Shown here: one piece after another, positions 35,264-43,971 of the stretch | Numbering within the stretch: the stretch's first letter is position 1 | How the letters are laid out: each line of letters starts with the position of its first letter | Origin: Lachnospiraceae bacterium | Lineage (GTDB): Bacteria > Bacillota > Clostridia > Lachnospirales > Lachnospiraceae | DNA: 51,022 nucleotides | Direction of reading: 5' to 3' | Assembly: GCA_018384375.1 (NCBI GenBank) | Contig: JAHAYJ010000096.1 | Span: forward strand, 1-51,022 | Position numbers and translations under genes: made by a program | The notes under the pieces: model-generated | The model's input: the letters and a program-made list of their open reading frames with translations, nothing else | The model's database searches: none | What the model was told of the DNA's origin: nothing

Positions 35264-35620
35264 CTATGCAATTTTGCTCTTTGCCAGCTCTGCCAGTGTC
35301 TTGAAGCCTTCTGCATCATTTACTGCCATCTCTGCAAGCATCTTTCTGTTGATATCAACCTCTGCCAGCTTAAGCCCATACATAAACTTGCTGTAGGATA
35401 ATCCATTCATTCTTGCAGCTGCATTGATACGTGCAATCCAGAGCTGTCTGAACTGACGCTTCTTTTCCTTACGTCCTGCATATGAGGAAGCTAATGCTCT
35501 CATTACGGACTGCTTAGCTACTCTATATTGCTTGCTTCTGGCACCTCTGTAGCCTTTTGCAAGCTTTAATACTCTATTATGTTTCTTCTTAGCGTTCATG
35601 CCGCCCTTAATTCTTGCCAT
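35264..35620 (-). CDS. rplT: 50S ribosomal protein L20
   Basis: 118 residues, matching L20 throughout ([53 protein letters not shown]). It binds 23S rRNA early in assembly and in many Firmicutes also represses its own operon through a leader RNA. Start has GGAGGATATAAGAC before ATG. Last gene of the operon infC-rpmI-rplT. Confidence 0.99.
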   Translation of the reverse strand: MARIKGGMNAKKKHNRVLKLAKGYRGARSKQYRVAKQSVMRALASSYAGRKEKKRQFRQLWIARINAAARMNGLSYSKFMYGLKLAEVDINRKMLAEMAVNDAEGFKTLAELAKSKIA

Positions 35621-35645
35621 GTCTTATATCCTCCTTACGACTTTC

Positions 35646-35843
35646 TTATAAATACGGTAAAATCTTCTTCATATTCTTAACATTCGTCTGGTCAGTAATC
35701 GCAGGCTGTCTAAGATTCCTCTTTCTCTTAGTAGTCTTCTTGGTTAAGATATGGCTCTTGTAAGCTTTACTCCGCTTTAATTTACCTGTTCCTGTAGCTT
35801 TAAAACGCTTTGCAGCAGATCTGCTGGTTTTCATTTTTGGCAT
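35646..35843 (-). CDS. rpmI: 50S ribosomal protein L35
   Basis: 65 residues, basic, with the L35 pattern [20 protein letters not shown] and [23 protein letters not shown] 35843 follows GGAGGAATCAGTT; the longer open frame upstream is not used. Second gene of the operon. Confidence 0.99.
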   Translation of the reverse strand: MPKMKTSRSAAKRFKATGTGKLKRSKAYKSHILTKKTTKRKRNLRQPAITDQTNVKNMKKILPYL

Positions 35844-35921
35844 AACTGATTCCTCCTGTATACTATAATTTATTACTGCCGACAGAAGCATGTCCTTCCA
35901 TCATCTATTTTAACTGGCAGG

Positions 35922-36428
35922 CTATCGCTTTTCAGTTAAAAACATTGTCATACTTCTTCCTTCCACCTTAGGTGCTTTTTCCACCACGCAGATATCAGAA
36001 AGTGCTTCCGCAAAATCATCCAGAATATGTTTGCTGTTTGCCATATGTGCCATCTCACGGCCTCTGAATCTGAGTGTGATTTTCACACGATCTCCCTTGG
36101 AAAGGAATTTTCTTGCCGCATTCACCTTAGTGTTAAGGTCGTTGGTATCGATGTTTGGAGATAAACGAATCTCTTTTACTTCGATCACCCTCTGTTTCTT
36201 CTTTGCTTCTTTCTCCTTACGGGTAAGCTCGTATTTGTACTTACCGTAGTCAACCAGTTTACATACCGGCGGCTTTGCTGTGGGAGCGATCTTGACAAGA
36301 TCAACTCCTGCCTCCTCTGCCATCTGAAGTGCCTCTCTTGATGACATAATGCCTAACTGCTCTCCGTCTTCTCCGATAACACGTACTTCCTTGTCTCTGA
36401 TCTGTTCGTTAATGAATAATTCGCTAAT
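35922..36428 (-). CDS. infC: Translation initiation factor IF-3 (ATT start codon)
   Basis: A 168-residue IF-3: ISELFINEQIRDKEVRVIG, then LVKIAPTAKPPVCKLVDYGKY in the N-domain and the C-domain VKEIRLSPNIDTNDLNTK with MAHMANSKHILDDF. The family start falls on ATT at 36428, preceded by GGGAGGAAAAAGCC at ideal spacing; no ATG or GTG is near, and the in-frame ATG at 36473 would lie in the leader terminator. The ATT start of infC is known in E. coli and Bacillus, where IF-3 reduces initiation at its own start codon. Expression is therefore probably controlled at two levels: leader attenuation and start-codon discrimination. Confidence 0.96.
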   Translation of the reverse strand: MSELFINEQIRDKEVRVIGEDGEQLGIMSSREALQMAEEAGVDLVKIAPTAKPPVCKLVDYGKYKYELTRKEKEAKKKQRVIEVKEIRLSPNIDTNDLNTKVNAARKFLSKGDRVKITLRFRGREMAHMANSKHILDDFAEALSDICVVEKAPKVEGRSMTMFLTEKR

Positions 36429-36631
36429 GGCTTTTTCCTCCCTGCATAAGCACATAAAAAGTGGATAGCGCATAACTATCCACTTAAATCACTACGTTCT
36501 GAAACAATCCTCATACGCACTCACTTCGATACTTCTGTACTGTAGGATTTTGAACTATGAACGCCTGTAAGCTCAATTGCCACAGGGTGAGAGTGGATAC
36601 TCTGCTTGCTATTCATGCGACATCCGCATGC
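36429..36631 (-). promoter_or_regulatory. Leader RNA of infC-rpmI-rplT (L20-leader-like)
   Basis: About 200 bases between the promoter and infC hold several stems and end in a strong terminator 26 bases before the ATT start. Position and operon fit the L20 leader of Firmicutes; I have not folded it in full, and the two-stem L20-binding core is not demonstrated. Confidence 0.65.
36454..36485 (-). terminator. Attenuator upstream of infC
   Basis: Perfect 10-bp stem AAGTGGATAG / CTATCCACTT, 7-base loop, followed by TTTATG on the minus strand, directly before the infC ribosome site. Confidence 0.85.
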
Positions 36632-36637
36632 TTAATC

Positions 36638-36666
36638 ACTGTACCATCTATTTACACAAATGTCAA
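36638..36666 (-). promoter_or_regulatory. Promoter of infC-rpmI-rplT
   Basis: -35 TTGACA (36661-36666), 17-base spacer, -10 TACAGT (36638-36643). Confidence 0.75.
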
Positions 36667-36675
36667 TACTGATTT

Positions 36676-37323
36676 TCAATTTTTCTTTTCCTCAGCGCTG
36701 GCAAGATTTACTTCTCCTTCCCGCACAAGTTTAATTTCCCCATCGGAAATTTCAAAGTCAGCCATCAGATCATCGTCCGCCATCTGGCTGTAGGTAATGG
36801 TGTAGGTATTCTCTGCCAGAATCAGATAGGCAAGCTGCTCTACCTCTCCACCCTCTACCTCATAGGAGCTTCGGATCTTGTACCCCGGTACTCCCTCCAT
36901 ATCAATTTCCTCAAAGGATTCAATTGTGAGATCAATCTCCTGTCCGTTTTCTTTATAGGCATTCTCAACAATTTTCTCATAGCTTTCCTTGGAGAGCTTG
37001 TCCGAAACTGCTCCGCCCACATCACCCTCAGAAGCAGTATAGTAAATATTGGAGGAATCCAACGGATTTCTTTCATGAACATACATCCCCGGAATTTCTT
37101 CTGACTCCACATAGCCTGCGGGAATCAGCACGGCACAGCACTGAACCTCTTCCCGGCCGCTTTCCGTTTTCGCTTCCTTTAGTTCAAACTCCTTCATTTC
37201 TATGTAAGTCGCCGTTTCCGGTTCTTCTTCTGAGATCGTCCCGGTAACTGTAATCACTTCACTGGAACAGCCGGCAAGAAGGAATACCGCCATTGCTGCA
37301 ATAAAAAGCTTTGTTTTTCTCAT
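36676..37323 (-). CDS. Lipoprotein of unknown function
   Basis: A 215-residue predicted lipoprotein: signal peptide MRKTKLFIAAMAVFLLAGCS with the lipobox LAGC (Cys19). The mature part is acidic, with a beta-rich region (CCAVLIPAGYVESEEIPGMY, YKIRSSYEVEGGEVEQLAYL, TYTITYSQMADDDLMADFE) that could be a small globular extracytoplasmic domain. I do not recognise a family. Start has AAGGAAATCAGG. It is a single gene ending 10 bases before the infC promoter -35. Confidence 0.85.
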   Translation of the reverse strand: MRKTKLFIAAMAVFLLAGCSSEVITVTGTISEEEPETATYIEMKEFELKEAKTESGREEVQCCAVLIPAGYVESEEIPGMYVHERNPLDSSNIYYTASEGDVGGAVSDKLSKESYEKIVENAYKENGQEIDLTIESFEEIDMEGVPGYKIRSSYEVEGGEVEQLAYLILAENTYTITYSQMADDDLMADFEISDGEIKLVREGEVNLASAEEKKN

Positions 37324-37370
37324 CCTGATTTCCTTATTAATTGCGGAGCGATCCGCTATCTTGCAGAAAC

Positions 37371-37402
37371 AGAAAGCAGGGGAAACGGTTCACCTGCTTT
37401 CT
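37371..37402. terminator. Hairpin after the DUF1540 gene
   Basis: GAAAGCAGG / CCTGCTTTC (9 bp, 12-base loop) flanked by short T-rich runs on both strands; a weak terminator for the gene ending at 37479. Confidence 0.5.
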
Positions 37403-37478
37403 TCTCATGAATTTTCAACATCTCTTTTATTTAACCATAAATCGGACATAAATTCAAGCTGGTAAATCATGAAAACTC

Positions 37479-37793
37479 TTACTTCTCGGTAAAGGTCGCA
37501 CAAGCTGTCTCTCTGCAGTCGCATGCGCCACAGCCCTTGATATCCACATGTTCTGCCGTACACTTGTAATTACTGTTATAAACGCATTTCACTGCCTCGC
37601 AGTCAATACTGATCACTTTGCTGGGATGCTCAATTGCACTGGTAAATCTTTCGTTTTTGGCGTCTGAAAAGCTCTCGCAGCAGGTTTCCTTCTGCGTACA
37701 GGCATGCTTTCCACCTACCATAATGTCACCCTTACAACAATACTCATTCTTGTTATATACACAATTATCAACGGAACAGTTTAAATCAGCCAT
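37479..37793 (-). CDS. Tandem DUF1540 cysteine-rich protein
   Basis: A 104-residue cytoplasmic protein with 15 Cys in two repeats: CSVDNCVYNKNEYCCKGDI and CEAVKCVYNSNYKCTAEHV, each followed by a C..C pair (ETCCESF, CDCRETACATF). This is the DUF1540 pattern, thought to bind metal. No function is established. Start follows GGAGGTAGAAG. Single gene between the lipoprotein and the pilus operon. Confidence 0.92.
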   Translation of the reverse strand: MADLNCSVDNCVYNKNEYCCKGDIMVGGKHACTQKETCCESFSDAKNERFTSAIEHPSKVISIDCEAVKCVYNSNYKCTAEHVDIKGCGACDCRETACATFTEK

Positions 37794-37872
37794 TCTTCTA
37801 CCTCCTTCATTGTCCTAAATATTCTGGCAGTAAAAAGTATGACCATTATTTCAAACTGTTATTCATCGGTTT

Positions 37873-38499
37873 TTACAACGTAAGAATACTGTCTTCCACA
37901 ATCTTTCTGTAATCATTTTCCGTTTTAAAATTGTAGCATTTCGTGCATCTTGATGTTGCGTACTCAAAACCGGTCTTTAAATTTTTTATTTTTATTTTTA
38001 CTTCAATTACATTTTCCTCGTTGGCTCTTGCTATCTGCATGTCAGTAATTCGAAACCCCATATATGCTTTTGCATCCAGCGTCCAATCCTGCTGTGCCTG
38101 AATCAGTACCTCCCCCTGATCCGTTACATCCACAGATTCCTGGTATCGGAACTTTAATAGTCCATCCTGCACCATGCACAGAACCGCCCTTCCGTCCCGA
38201 TCATAAAAGGCAGCACCATTGCCTTGCGTTCCGCCGGCTTTTTCCGTATCTCCGATCACCATAGAACAGCCATCGTATGCCTGTGCCGCTGCCAGCTCCC
38301 CTGTCACCTTGTCAAGCAACATCTCCCCCACACTCTGGGCATACATGGATGCTGTCAGTTCACTGTGGGTAATGACTGCGGAAGTAATGACCGAAACAGC
38401 AGCAGCCATGAAAATCCCCACCAGAGCAAAGGTAATGATCATTTCTGTCAGGGTGACTCCCCGATTATCACTATCTGATCCTCTCCTAATTCCTGTCAT
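37873..38499 (-). CDS. Type IV prepilin-like minor pilin
   Basis: A 208-residue class III signal protein: NRG-VTLTEMIITFALVGIFMAAAV, with cleavage after Gly, Glu at +5 and a hydrophobic helix. The C-terminal half is beta-rich (AYMGFRITDMQIARANEENV). ATG 38499 is 11 bases after AGGAG and preferred over the in-frame TTG 38508, which overlaps the ribosome site. Last gene of the pilus operon, and the closest to a GspJ/PilW-type minor pilin in position and size. Confidence 0.85.
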   Translation of the reverse strand: MTGIRRGSDSDNRGVTLTEMIITFALVGIFMAAAVSVITSAVITHSELTASMYAQSVGEMLLDKVTGELAAAQAYDGCSMVIGDTEKAGGTQGNGAAFYDRDGRAVLCMVQDGLLKFRYQESVDVTDQGEVLIQAQQDWTLDAKAYMGFRITDMQIARANEENVIEVKIKIKNLKTGFEYATSRCTKCYNFKTENDYRKIVEDSILTL

Positions 38500-38504
38500 T
38501 CTTC

Positions 38505-38876
38505 TCAAGGCTCCTTTGCCTGTGTATCAAAATAATAAATCGTCCCGCTATATCCATCCTCTTTCGCACTTTTCAGGGTGCTCTGTATATAAAACTCGCC
38601 CTCTTCTCCCCGGAAGCTGATGTCAATCTGCTCCGCCACAGTCTGGTTCTGCGTTTCACCAAGATAAAAGTCTTTGATCAGCTGACTGTTATTGACGATC
38701 ATATCCTTGGAGTTCATCATCATTTCCGTAGCCATCTTTTGTACCTTGAAATAACTGGTGACCAGCAGTAAAAGCAGTGCGAAGGAAATGATGACCGAGA
38801 TCATCGTGGTTCCCCGATGATCTCCCGGCTTATTTACTTTTTTACTTATTTCTTTTCTATATGCTTCCATATCCAC
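38505..38876 (-). CDS. Short minor pilin without Glu5
   Basis: A 123-residue protein with a class III signal, HRG-TTMISVIISFALLLLLVTSYF, but no Glu at +5. The mature part is small (about 100 residues) and ends in a beta hairpin (EFYIQSTLKSAKEDGYSGTI). Start is GTG 38876, 10 bases after GGAG, or ATG 38870. It overlaps the preceding gene by 31 bases. Probably a minor pilin or tip-complex subunit. Confidence 0.75.
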   Translation of the reverse strand: MDMEAYRKEISKKVNKPGDHRGTTMISVIISFALLLLLVTSYFKVQKMATEMMMNSKDMIVNNSQLIKDFYLGETQNQTVAEQIDISFRGEEGEFYIQSTLKSAKEDGYSGTIYYFDTQAKEP

Positions 38877-39445
38877 TTTTCATAATCTCCTACCGGATAT
38901 ATCCCAAGCTCATAAACGTCCGTGATCGTACAGGTCTGATCCTTGATCGTAACCGTTGTTTCCACAAAAAGCTTTCCGGGTCTGTTGCCTTCTTCCGCTT
39001 TCGTCCAATACATAGACAACACTATATCAGCAATCTCCCCTACCACACCACTCTGCGTCATCTGAAATGTCCTTATAGAATTTTCAGCACTGTGAAGGGA
39101 ATCCTCTCCTTCCGCATAATAGACCCAGGAACCGTCGCATATATTTTGTTTCACATAATACCAGATAGAAATGCCAGAAAGCTTCTCTGCCTTCCCTGCT
39201 TCCTCATCTGCCCGGCTCTCATAAGCATTTCCCTCTCCCGTGAGCATTTGATCCACCTGTTCACTGAAGGAAACCGCAAGGATCCTGCTCTGTTCCGTAG
39301 CAAGTGCACGTCCTGATGTTTTCACGAGAACCGACGCCGATAAGAACAGCCCCAGTGAAAGCGCCATGATGACTGCCATCACACACACTACCACAATGGT
39401 CGTAGCCCCTGTGTTATCCCGGTAAACACCTGATTCCTTTTTCAA
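38846..39445 (-). CDS. PilX/GspK-like minor pilin
   Basis: A 199-residue protein with a hydrophobic N-terminal helix after TG: ATTIVVVCVMAVIMALSLGL, lacking Glu5, as in GspK/PilX-type tip proteins. The start is best placed at TTG 39445, 6 bases after AAAGGAG; the upstream ATG 39472 has no ribosome site and overlaps the previous gene. The mature domain has SILAVSFSEQVDQML-like helices and a beta-rich end (LFVETTVTIKDQTCTITDVY). Same operon as the other pilins. Confidence 0.75.
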   Translation of the reverse strand: MKKESGVYRDNTGATTIVVVCVMAVIMALSLGLFLSASVLVKTSGRALATEQSRILAVSFSEQVDQMLTGEGNAYESRADEEAGKAEKLSGISIWYYVKQNICDGSWVYYAEGEDSLHSAENSIRTFQMTQSGVVGEIADIVLSMYWTKAEEGNRPGKLFVETTVTIKDQTCTITDVYELGIYPVGDYEKWIWKHIEKK

Positions 39446-39458
39446 CTGAGGCTCCTTT

Positions 39459-40106
39459 CTAGTCAAGGCCATAGTAGCCTATCATATATTCACTTCGATA
39501 ATCTTCCTGTCTGTTGCATATATTAACGATCCCGTTCCTGTTCTTACCGGTATAAGTAAATCCGCTGCATTTGTCACTGTACAGGACACTATAGACCTGT
39601 CCGGTACCAGGGCTGAATTCAATCGCGATGCATCCGTTCAAAATGCTCTTGTCCATGAGGAATTCATCAAATATCTCGTATAAGGCCTGATAGCCTCTGC
39701 TGGTTGCATCTGTTCTGTCCCGGAATTCTCCGGCCTTATATTTCTCATAGCTCTCCCGGTTTCCTGTAAGACAATATATTACACCGGATTTTGCTTCCTG
39801 TCCGCCGGTGCTTTCTGACGCCTTACTGCCTGCAGGTGTTATGATCTGATTCAGATCTACCGTCTCCGAAACTACTTTTTCCAACCCCTCCATCTGTCCC
39901 CGGACACTATAGCCTGTGAGCTTTGTCTGTGCTGCCGAAAAGAGGGTCTGGGCATAGCTGTTCTGCCTTTTGAAATCTGCAAAATCCTGGTAGGCTAAAA
40001 TTCCTACTACACTCAAGGATACCAGCATCAGAAGAAGGACAAAGCTGACCACCATTTCCACCAGTGTAAAACCATCATCATGGGATTTTGTCTCCCTATT
40101 CTTCAT
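39459..40106 (-). CDS. Type IV prepilin-like minor pilin
   Basis: A 215-residue protein with the full prepilin motif DDG-FTLVEMVVSFVLLLMLVSL (Gly cleavage site, Glu+5). The mature part has RQNSYAQTLFSAAQTKLTGY, a helix typical of minor pilins, then a globular domain with two Cys pairs near the end (CSGFTY, NICNRQED). ATG 40106 overlaps the pilB stop by 11 bases, with AAGGTGG as ribosome site. Confidence 0.85.
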   Translation of the reverse strand: MKNRETKSHDDGFTLVEMVVSFVLLLMLVSLSVVGILAYQDFADFKRQNSYAQTLFSAAQTKLTGYSVRGQMEGLEKVVSETVDLNQIITPAGSKASESTGGQEAKSGVIYCLTGNRESYEKYKAGEFRDRTDATSRGYQALYEIFDEFLMDKSILNGCIAIEFSPGTGQVYSVLYSDKCSGFTYTGKNRNGIVNICNRQEDYRSEYMIGYYGLD

Positions 40107-41796
40107 AATATGCCACCTTCAAGACTTCCTCTACCGTGGTAATACCATTTTTCAGGTAATACAGAGCACTCTGCTTTAAGGTTTTCATCCCTTGTTTCTT
40201 AACCGCATATTCTTTGATATCTTCTACCGGTGCTCCCTCTGTGATCAGTCTGCGGGTCTCTTTATCAATCAAAAGAATTTCATGCACAGCAATTCTTCCC
40301 TTATAACCGGTATGATTGCAGGCAGGGCAGCCACAGGCACGTTTAATAGCCGGCATTGATGCTCTTTCCGCTGCAGATATCCCCAGAAGCTTCTCATCCT
40401 CCTGCGTCATTTCTTCCTCTACGCAACATTCCGTACATACCTTGCGCATCAGCCTCTGTGCTACTACCCCAACCATGGAATTGGCAATCAGATAAGGCTC
40501 CAGCCCCATATCCTTCAGGCGGATTGCAGAAGAAGCGGCATCATTCGTATGTAATGTGGAAAATACCAGATGTCCCGTAAGCGCTGCTCTGACAGAGATA
40601 GAGGCCGTCTCTGAGTCTCTGGTTTCACCCACCATGATAATATCCGGATCCTGACGGAGCAGTGCCCGAAGGCCGGTTTCAAAGGTAAGACCTGCAAGCG
40701 GATTCACCTGCATCTGATTCACCCTGGCGAGATTCTTTTCTACCGGATCCTCAATCGTTGAAATGTTTACCGTCTTTTTGGCAAGCTCTTCCAGGACCAG
40801 ATAAAGTGTCGTCGTTTTTCCGGAACCGGTAGGTCCCGTTAAATAAATGATTCCATTGGGAGAACGAAGCATTTTTAGAAACTTGCGATAGTCCTCCTCA
40901 AGCATACCAAACTGCGTGCTGTTATCAATCCTTGCATTTCCGGCAAGAAGACGGAGTACTGCCTTTTCTCCGAAAACAGTAGGAATAACGGAAACACGAA
41001 CGTTTAAATATCCTTCCGGCTGCTTTACTTTAAAATGACCATCCTGAGGCGCTCTTCTCTCTGCAATATCCAGTTCAGCCAAGATCTTAATTCTTGCGAT
41101 CAGGGAATTGTGAACGTTTCTCTTTAATGTCACATAATCCACGATCGTTCCGTCAATTCTCATTCTGACGCTGGTCTTATCCTCAAAGGGTTCTATATGA
41201 ATATCGCTGGCATTGGCACTATAGGCCTTCTGTATAAGGCTGTTTAACAGATTGATGATCGGAGTATCATCATCTCCCTCTTCGATCTCCATCTCCTCAA
41301 CGCTCTGACCGGTAGATTCATTTGCCTTATTAGCTGCCTCTCTTGCTGATATTTCCGCATAGTAATAATGAATTGCCTTCTGCAGCGGAGCCTTTTCACT
41401 GAGGAAAATAACAAGCTCCATACCTGTAATCTGCCGTACATCTTCAAGGCCATAAAAATTCAAAGGATCATTTACGATCACCTGAAGCTTGTTTCCAATA
41501 AATTCAGTTGCCAGAACACAGTACTTTTCTGCCACCTGTCTGGGAATTTTCTCAACCGCCTCAATATCCACAGTAATTCCGCTGATATTGATCACCTGAC
41601 AATCCATCTTAAGAGCCATTACCTCAAGCATCTGATTCTCCGTGATATATCCCTGTTCGATCAGCACCTCACCAAGGCGCTTCCCCTTTTGACTGCGCTG
41701 GACATCCAGGGCTTTCTCAAGGTCTTCCTCCGACAAATATCCCTGTTCTTTCAGCAAATCGCCGATTTTTAAATTTTTACCGGTTATCGTCTCCAT
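40096..41796 (-). CDS. pilB: Type IV pilus assembly ATPase
   Basis: A 566-residue GspE/PilB ATPase. An N-terminal MshEN domain (about 1-150; LKIGDLLKEQGYLSEEDLE) is followed by the motor: Walker A LTGPTGSGKTTT, Asp box IEDPVEKNLARVNQMQVNP, Walker B LRQDPDIIMVGETRD and the His box. The zinc site CTEC and CGCPAC near the C-terminus is present. It drives pilus extension. No pilT retraction gene is in this window. Confidence 0.96.
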   Translation of the reverse strand: METITGKNLKIGDLLKEQGYLSEEDLEKALDVQRSQKGKRLGEVLIEQGYITENQMLEVMALKMDCQVINISGITVDIEAVEKIPRQVAEKYCVLATEFIGNKLQVIVNDPLNFYGLEDVRQITGMELVIFLSEKAPLQKAIHYYYAEISAREAANKANESTGQSVEEMEIEEGDDDTPIINLLNSLIQKAYSANASDIHIEPFEDKTSVRMRIDGTIVDYVTLKRNVHNSLIARIKILAELDIAERRAPQDGHFKVKQPEGYLNVRVSVIPTVFGEKAVLRLLAGNARIDNSTQFGMLEEDYRKFLKMLRSPNGIIYLTGPTGSGKTTTLYLVLEELAKKTVNISTIEDPVEKNLARVNQMQVNPLAGLTFETGLRALLRQDPDIIMVGETRDSETASISVRAALTGHLVFSTLHTNDAASSAIRLKDMGLEPYLIANSMVGVVAQRLMRKVCTECCVEEEMTQEDEKLLGISAAERASMPAIKRACGCPACNHTGYKGRIAVHEILLIDKETRRLITEGAPVEDIKEYAVKKQGMKTLKQSALYYLKNGITTVEEVLKVAYYEE

Positions 41797-41810
41797 TCCC
41801 TGAACCTCCG

Positions 41811-42500
41811 TTACTGATTACACATATATATTTCAAAGCTGATCGTAAGCCTGTTGGTTTTTACTGTCTCTCCTGTCGATTTGCTTTCCATCCCGTCCGT
41901 TTCCTCTGCCAATGTGCTTTGAGACACCGCCACCGGCTTTTCCGAAACAGACCACTCTGCGCTGGAAATGCTGATTGCCGGATAATTTGCAGAAATATCA
42001 TCAATCAGATTCCACAGCTGCTTCTCATCTCCCTCTGCCACACAGGTAATTTTAGCAGCATACAAAGACAACAGCTTCTCTTCCCCTTGTTCTGTCGCTT
42101 CCCCCTGCTGTTTTGCATCATTGGAATACTGATACCACTTCACATCACTCTCAATCTCAGGCATGGTCACAGTAAGACTCTGAACAGCAAGTCCATGATT
42201 CAGCATCAACGTGGTAATCATCTTCTCAGCATCCTGACTCTGCAGCATCGGGTAGAAACGTGCAAGAACGTCTTGAAGCTGCTGGCTGGTTGATTTTTCC
42301 TTTGCAACCATATCCTGTGCTCCTAAAGCCTTATCTCCATATTCTGCCTGCAACTCCTGCATCTTGGCAACTTCCTGGTCCAGTTCCTTATTTTTTGCAG
42401 ACAAGGGTCTGAATACAGCAACAAAAAACAGCAGTGCAACCATAAATGCAGCAAGAAAACCAAGGAGTTTTTTATCTCTTTCCGTAACCGTCATATTCAT
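41811..42500 (-). CDS. PilO-like inner membrane pilus protein
   Basis: A 229-residue protein with a short cytoplasmic N-terminus, one membrane helix (LLGFLAAFMVALLFFVAVF), a coiled coil (NKELDQEVAKMQELQAEY) and a ferredoxin-like periplasmic-type domain. This is the PilO layout. The start at ATG 42500 overlaps the stop of the PilM-PilN gene by 4 bases (ATGA) with GAGAGGAGGCAGGAGA before it. It acts with PilM and PilN in the alignment complex. Confidence 0.82.
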   Translation of the reverse strand: MNMTVTERDKKLLGFLAAFMVALLFFVAVFRPLSAKNKELDQEVAKMQELQAEYGDKALGAQDMVAKEKSTSQQLQDVLARFYPMLQSQDAEKMITTLMLNHGLAVQSLTVTMPEIESDVKWYQYSNDAKQQGEATEQGEEKLLSLYAAKITCVAEGDEKQLWNLIDDISANYPAISISSAEWSVSEKPVAVSQSTLAEETDGMESKSTGETVKTNRLTISFEIYMCNQ

Positions 42501-43957
42501 TCTCCTGCCTCCTCTCTCCCTGCTCCCTGCGCAAGCGCACACACGATATGGATATTGTAATTGTTCTGTCCCTTCACAAGTGTATAGCCGGTATATTCTA
42601 CCGCTTCAAAGGTCTCCTGTTCCTGGAGTGCTGCTACAAAGCTGTTAATATCCCTCACATCCCCGGCAGAAGCACTCATGGAAAGAACACCGCTGTCACG
42701 GTTAAAGCTCTTAATTTCCACTGTAACCGCATTTCCGGCACAGCCTTCCAAAACATCCCTGATCTCCGATGTCAGAGTAGGATAGCTCATCAATTGTCTC
42801 CAGAAAATTCCCGCCTCTTCCATCTTCTTTTCCATACCTTCGATATTGGCATCAGCCAGTTCATAGGAGGTATGATCGTCTACCATGGAATTTTCCTGCA
42901 TGGTTCTTTGCAATCTGGAAAGCTCTGCATTTCTTCCAAGATAACTGATTCCCTGTATCAAAGCTATGATCAGGCATACCGTAAATACCGCAATTGCAGG
43001 TAAAAACAGCACAAGTCTTTCTCTCTTCTTAATATTCTCAGGCGAATCCCATTTCATCTGATGAATAAAGTCGATATGCTTTTCCTTCTTTTGTAAAATG
43101 CCGATCGGATAAACAAACTCAAGCTTTTCTGTGCTACCCGTTCTTTTTCTGACCTTAAACTTATCATCGTTATATATACGGGGAATGATCTTTTGGGTGA
43201 ATTCCTGATTTTCTTCAATTGCAGTCTTTAAGCCTGACTGATTCTGTCCGCAAAGATACAGAACCTCAACCGGATCCTCCACATGCTGGGAGGAGGCAAA
43301 CTGCAGAATTCTCTCTACCACAGCCCCGGCCTCCCTAGCCAGCGCCTTCTCATCATTCTCCGCAAAGATCCTGTTTCGCTGGGAGTACAGATATGACCCC
43401 TTCACAAAAAGAATACTGATAATCTCCTGTCCATCCATGATCTGAACAATACTGTTCTTCTTCTGTACTTCAAAGGATGCCGAAAATCTTCTGACGAAAT
43501 TAGAAATTGCAGGTTCTATGGAAATAAGCTCAATTCCTGCGTGCGTAAACAGACGGATATAAGCCTGCAGAAATTCCTTTTCAGCAGCGACTGCAAAAAC
43601 ACGCTGCATTTTTCCACCCGGAAGGATATCGAGTACATGGTAAGCAAACACTGTCTGCTCTGTTCTGCTGTCTGCAAATTCTCTTGCGATCATCTTCCTG
43701 AGTTCTGCATTTCCTGTTTTGGGAAGCTCCAGTACTCTGCTGTTAAGCTGGGTACTGTTTACAACCAATGTCCATTCTCTGCGCGGCAGTTTATTCTCCG
43801 TCCAGAAATTCCTGATCCAGGATAAAAATACCTCCTCATCCGTCACAATACCATTGATGATACTTCCCTCCGGTGCCATGTCCTGACATACCAGTACCGT
43901 ATTTTTATCTTTAATTTCGACTGCCTGTACCAATCGGTTTGACAAATACAAAATCAT
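42497..43957 (-). CDS. PilM-PilN fusion protein
   Basis: A 486-residue protein joining two usually separate pilus proteins. Residues 1 to about 285 are an actin-like PilM domain (LYLSNRLVQAVEIKDKNTVL, then LISIEPAISNFVRRF and SIVQIMDGQEIISILF). After a Lys-rich linker a PilN part begins with LVLFLPAIAVFTVCLIIALI as membrane helix, a coiled coil (ELSRLQRTMQENS) and a ferredoxin-like end with TYTLVKGQNNYNIHIVCAL-type strands. In most bacteria pilM and pilN are two genes. ATG 43957 follows AAGGGG at 8 bases; a GTG three codons upstream overlaps that site. Confidence 0.85.
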   Translation of the reverse strand: MILYLSNRLVQAVEIKDKNTVLVCQDMAPEGSIINGIVTDEEVFLSWIRNFWTENKLPRREWTLVVNSTQLNSRVLELPKTGNAELRKMIAREFADSRTEQTVFAYHVLDILPGGKMQRVFAVAAEKEFLQAYIRLFTHAGIELISIEPAISNFVRRFSASFEVQKKNSIVQIMDGQEIISILFVKGSYLYSQRNRIFAENDEKALAREAGAVVERILQFASSQHVEDPVEVLYLCGQNQSGLKTAIEENQEFTQKIIPRIYNDDKFKVRKRTGSTEKLEFVYPIGILQKKEKHIDFIHQMKWDSPENIKKRERLVLFLPAIAVFTVCLIIALIQGISYLGRNAELSRLQRTMQENSMVDDHTSYELADANIEGMEKKMEEAGIFWRQLMSYPTLTSEIRDVLEGCAGNAVTVEIKSFNRDSGVLSMSASAGDVRDINSFVAALQEQETFEAVEYTGYTLVKGQNNYNIHIVCALAQGAGREEAGE

Positions 43958-43971
43958 GGTTTTCACCCCTT

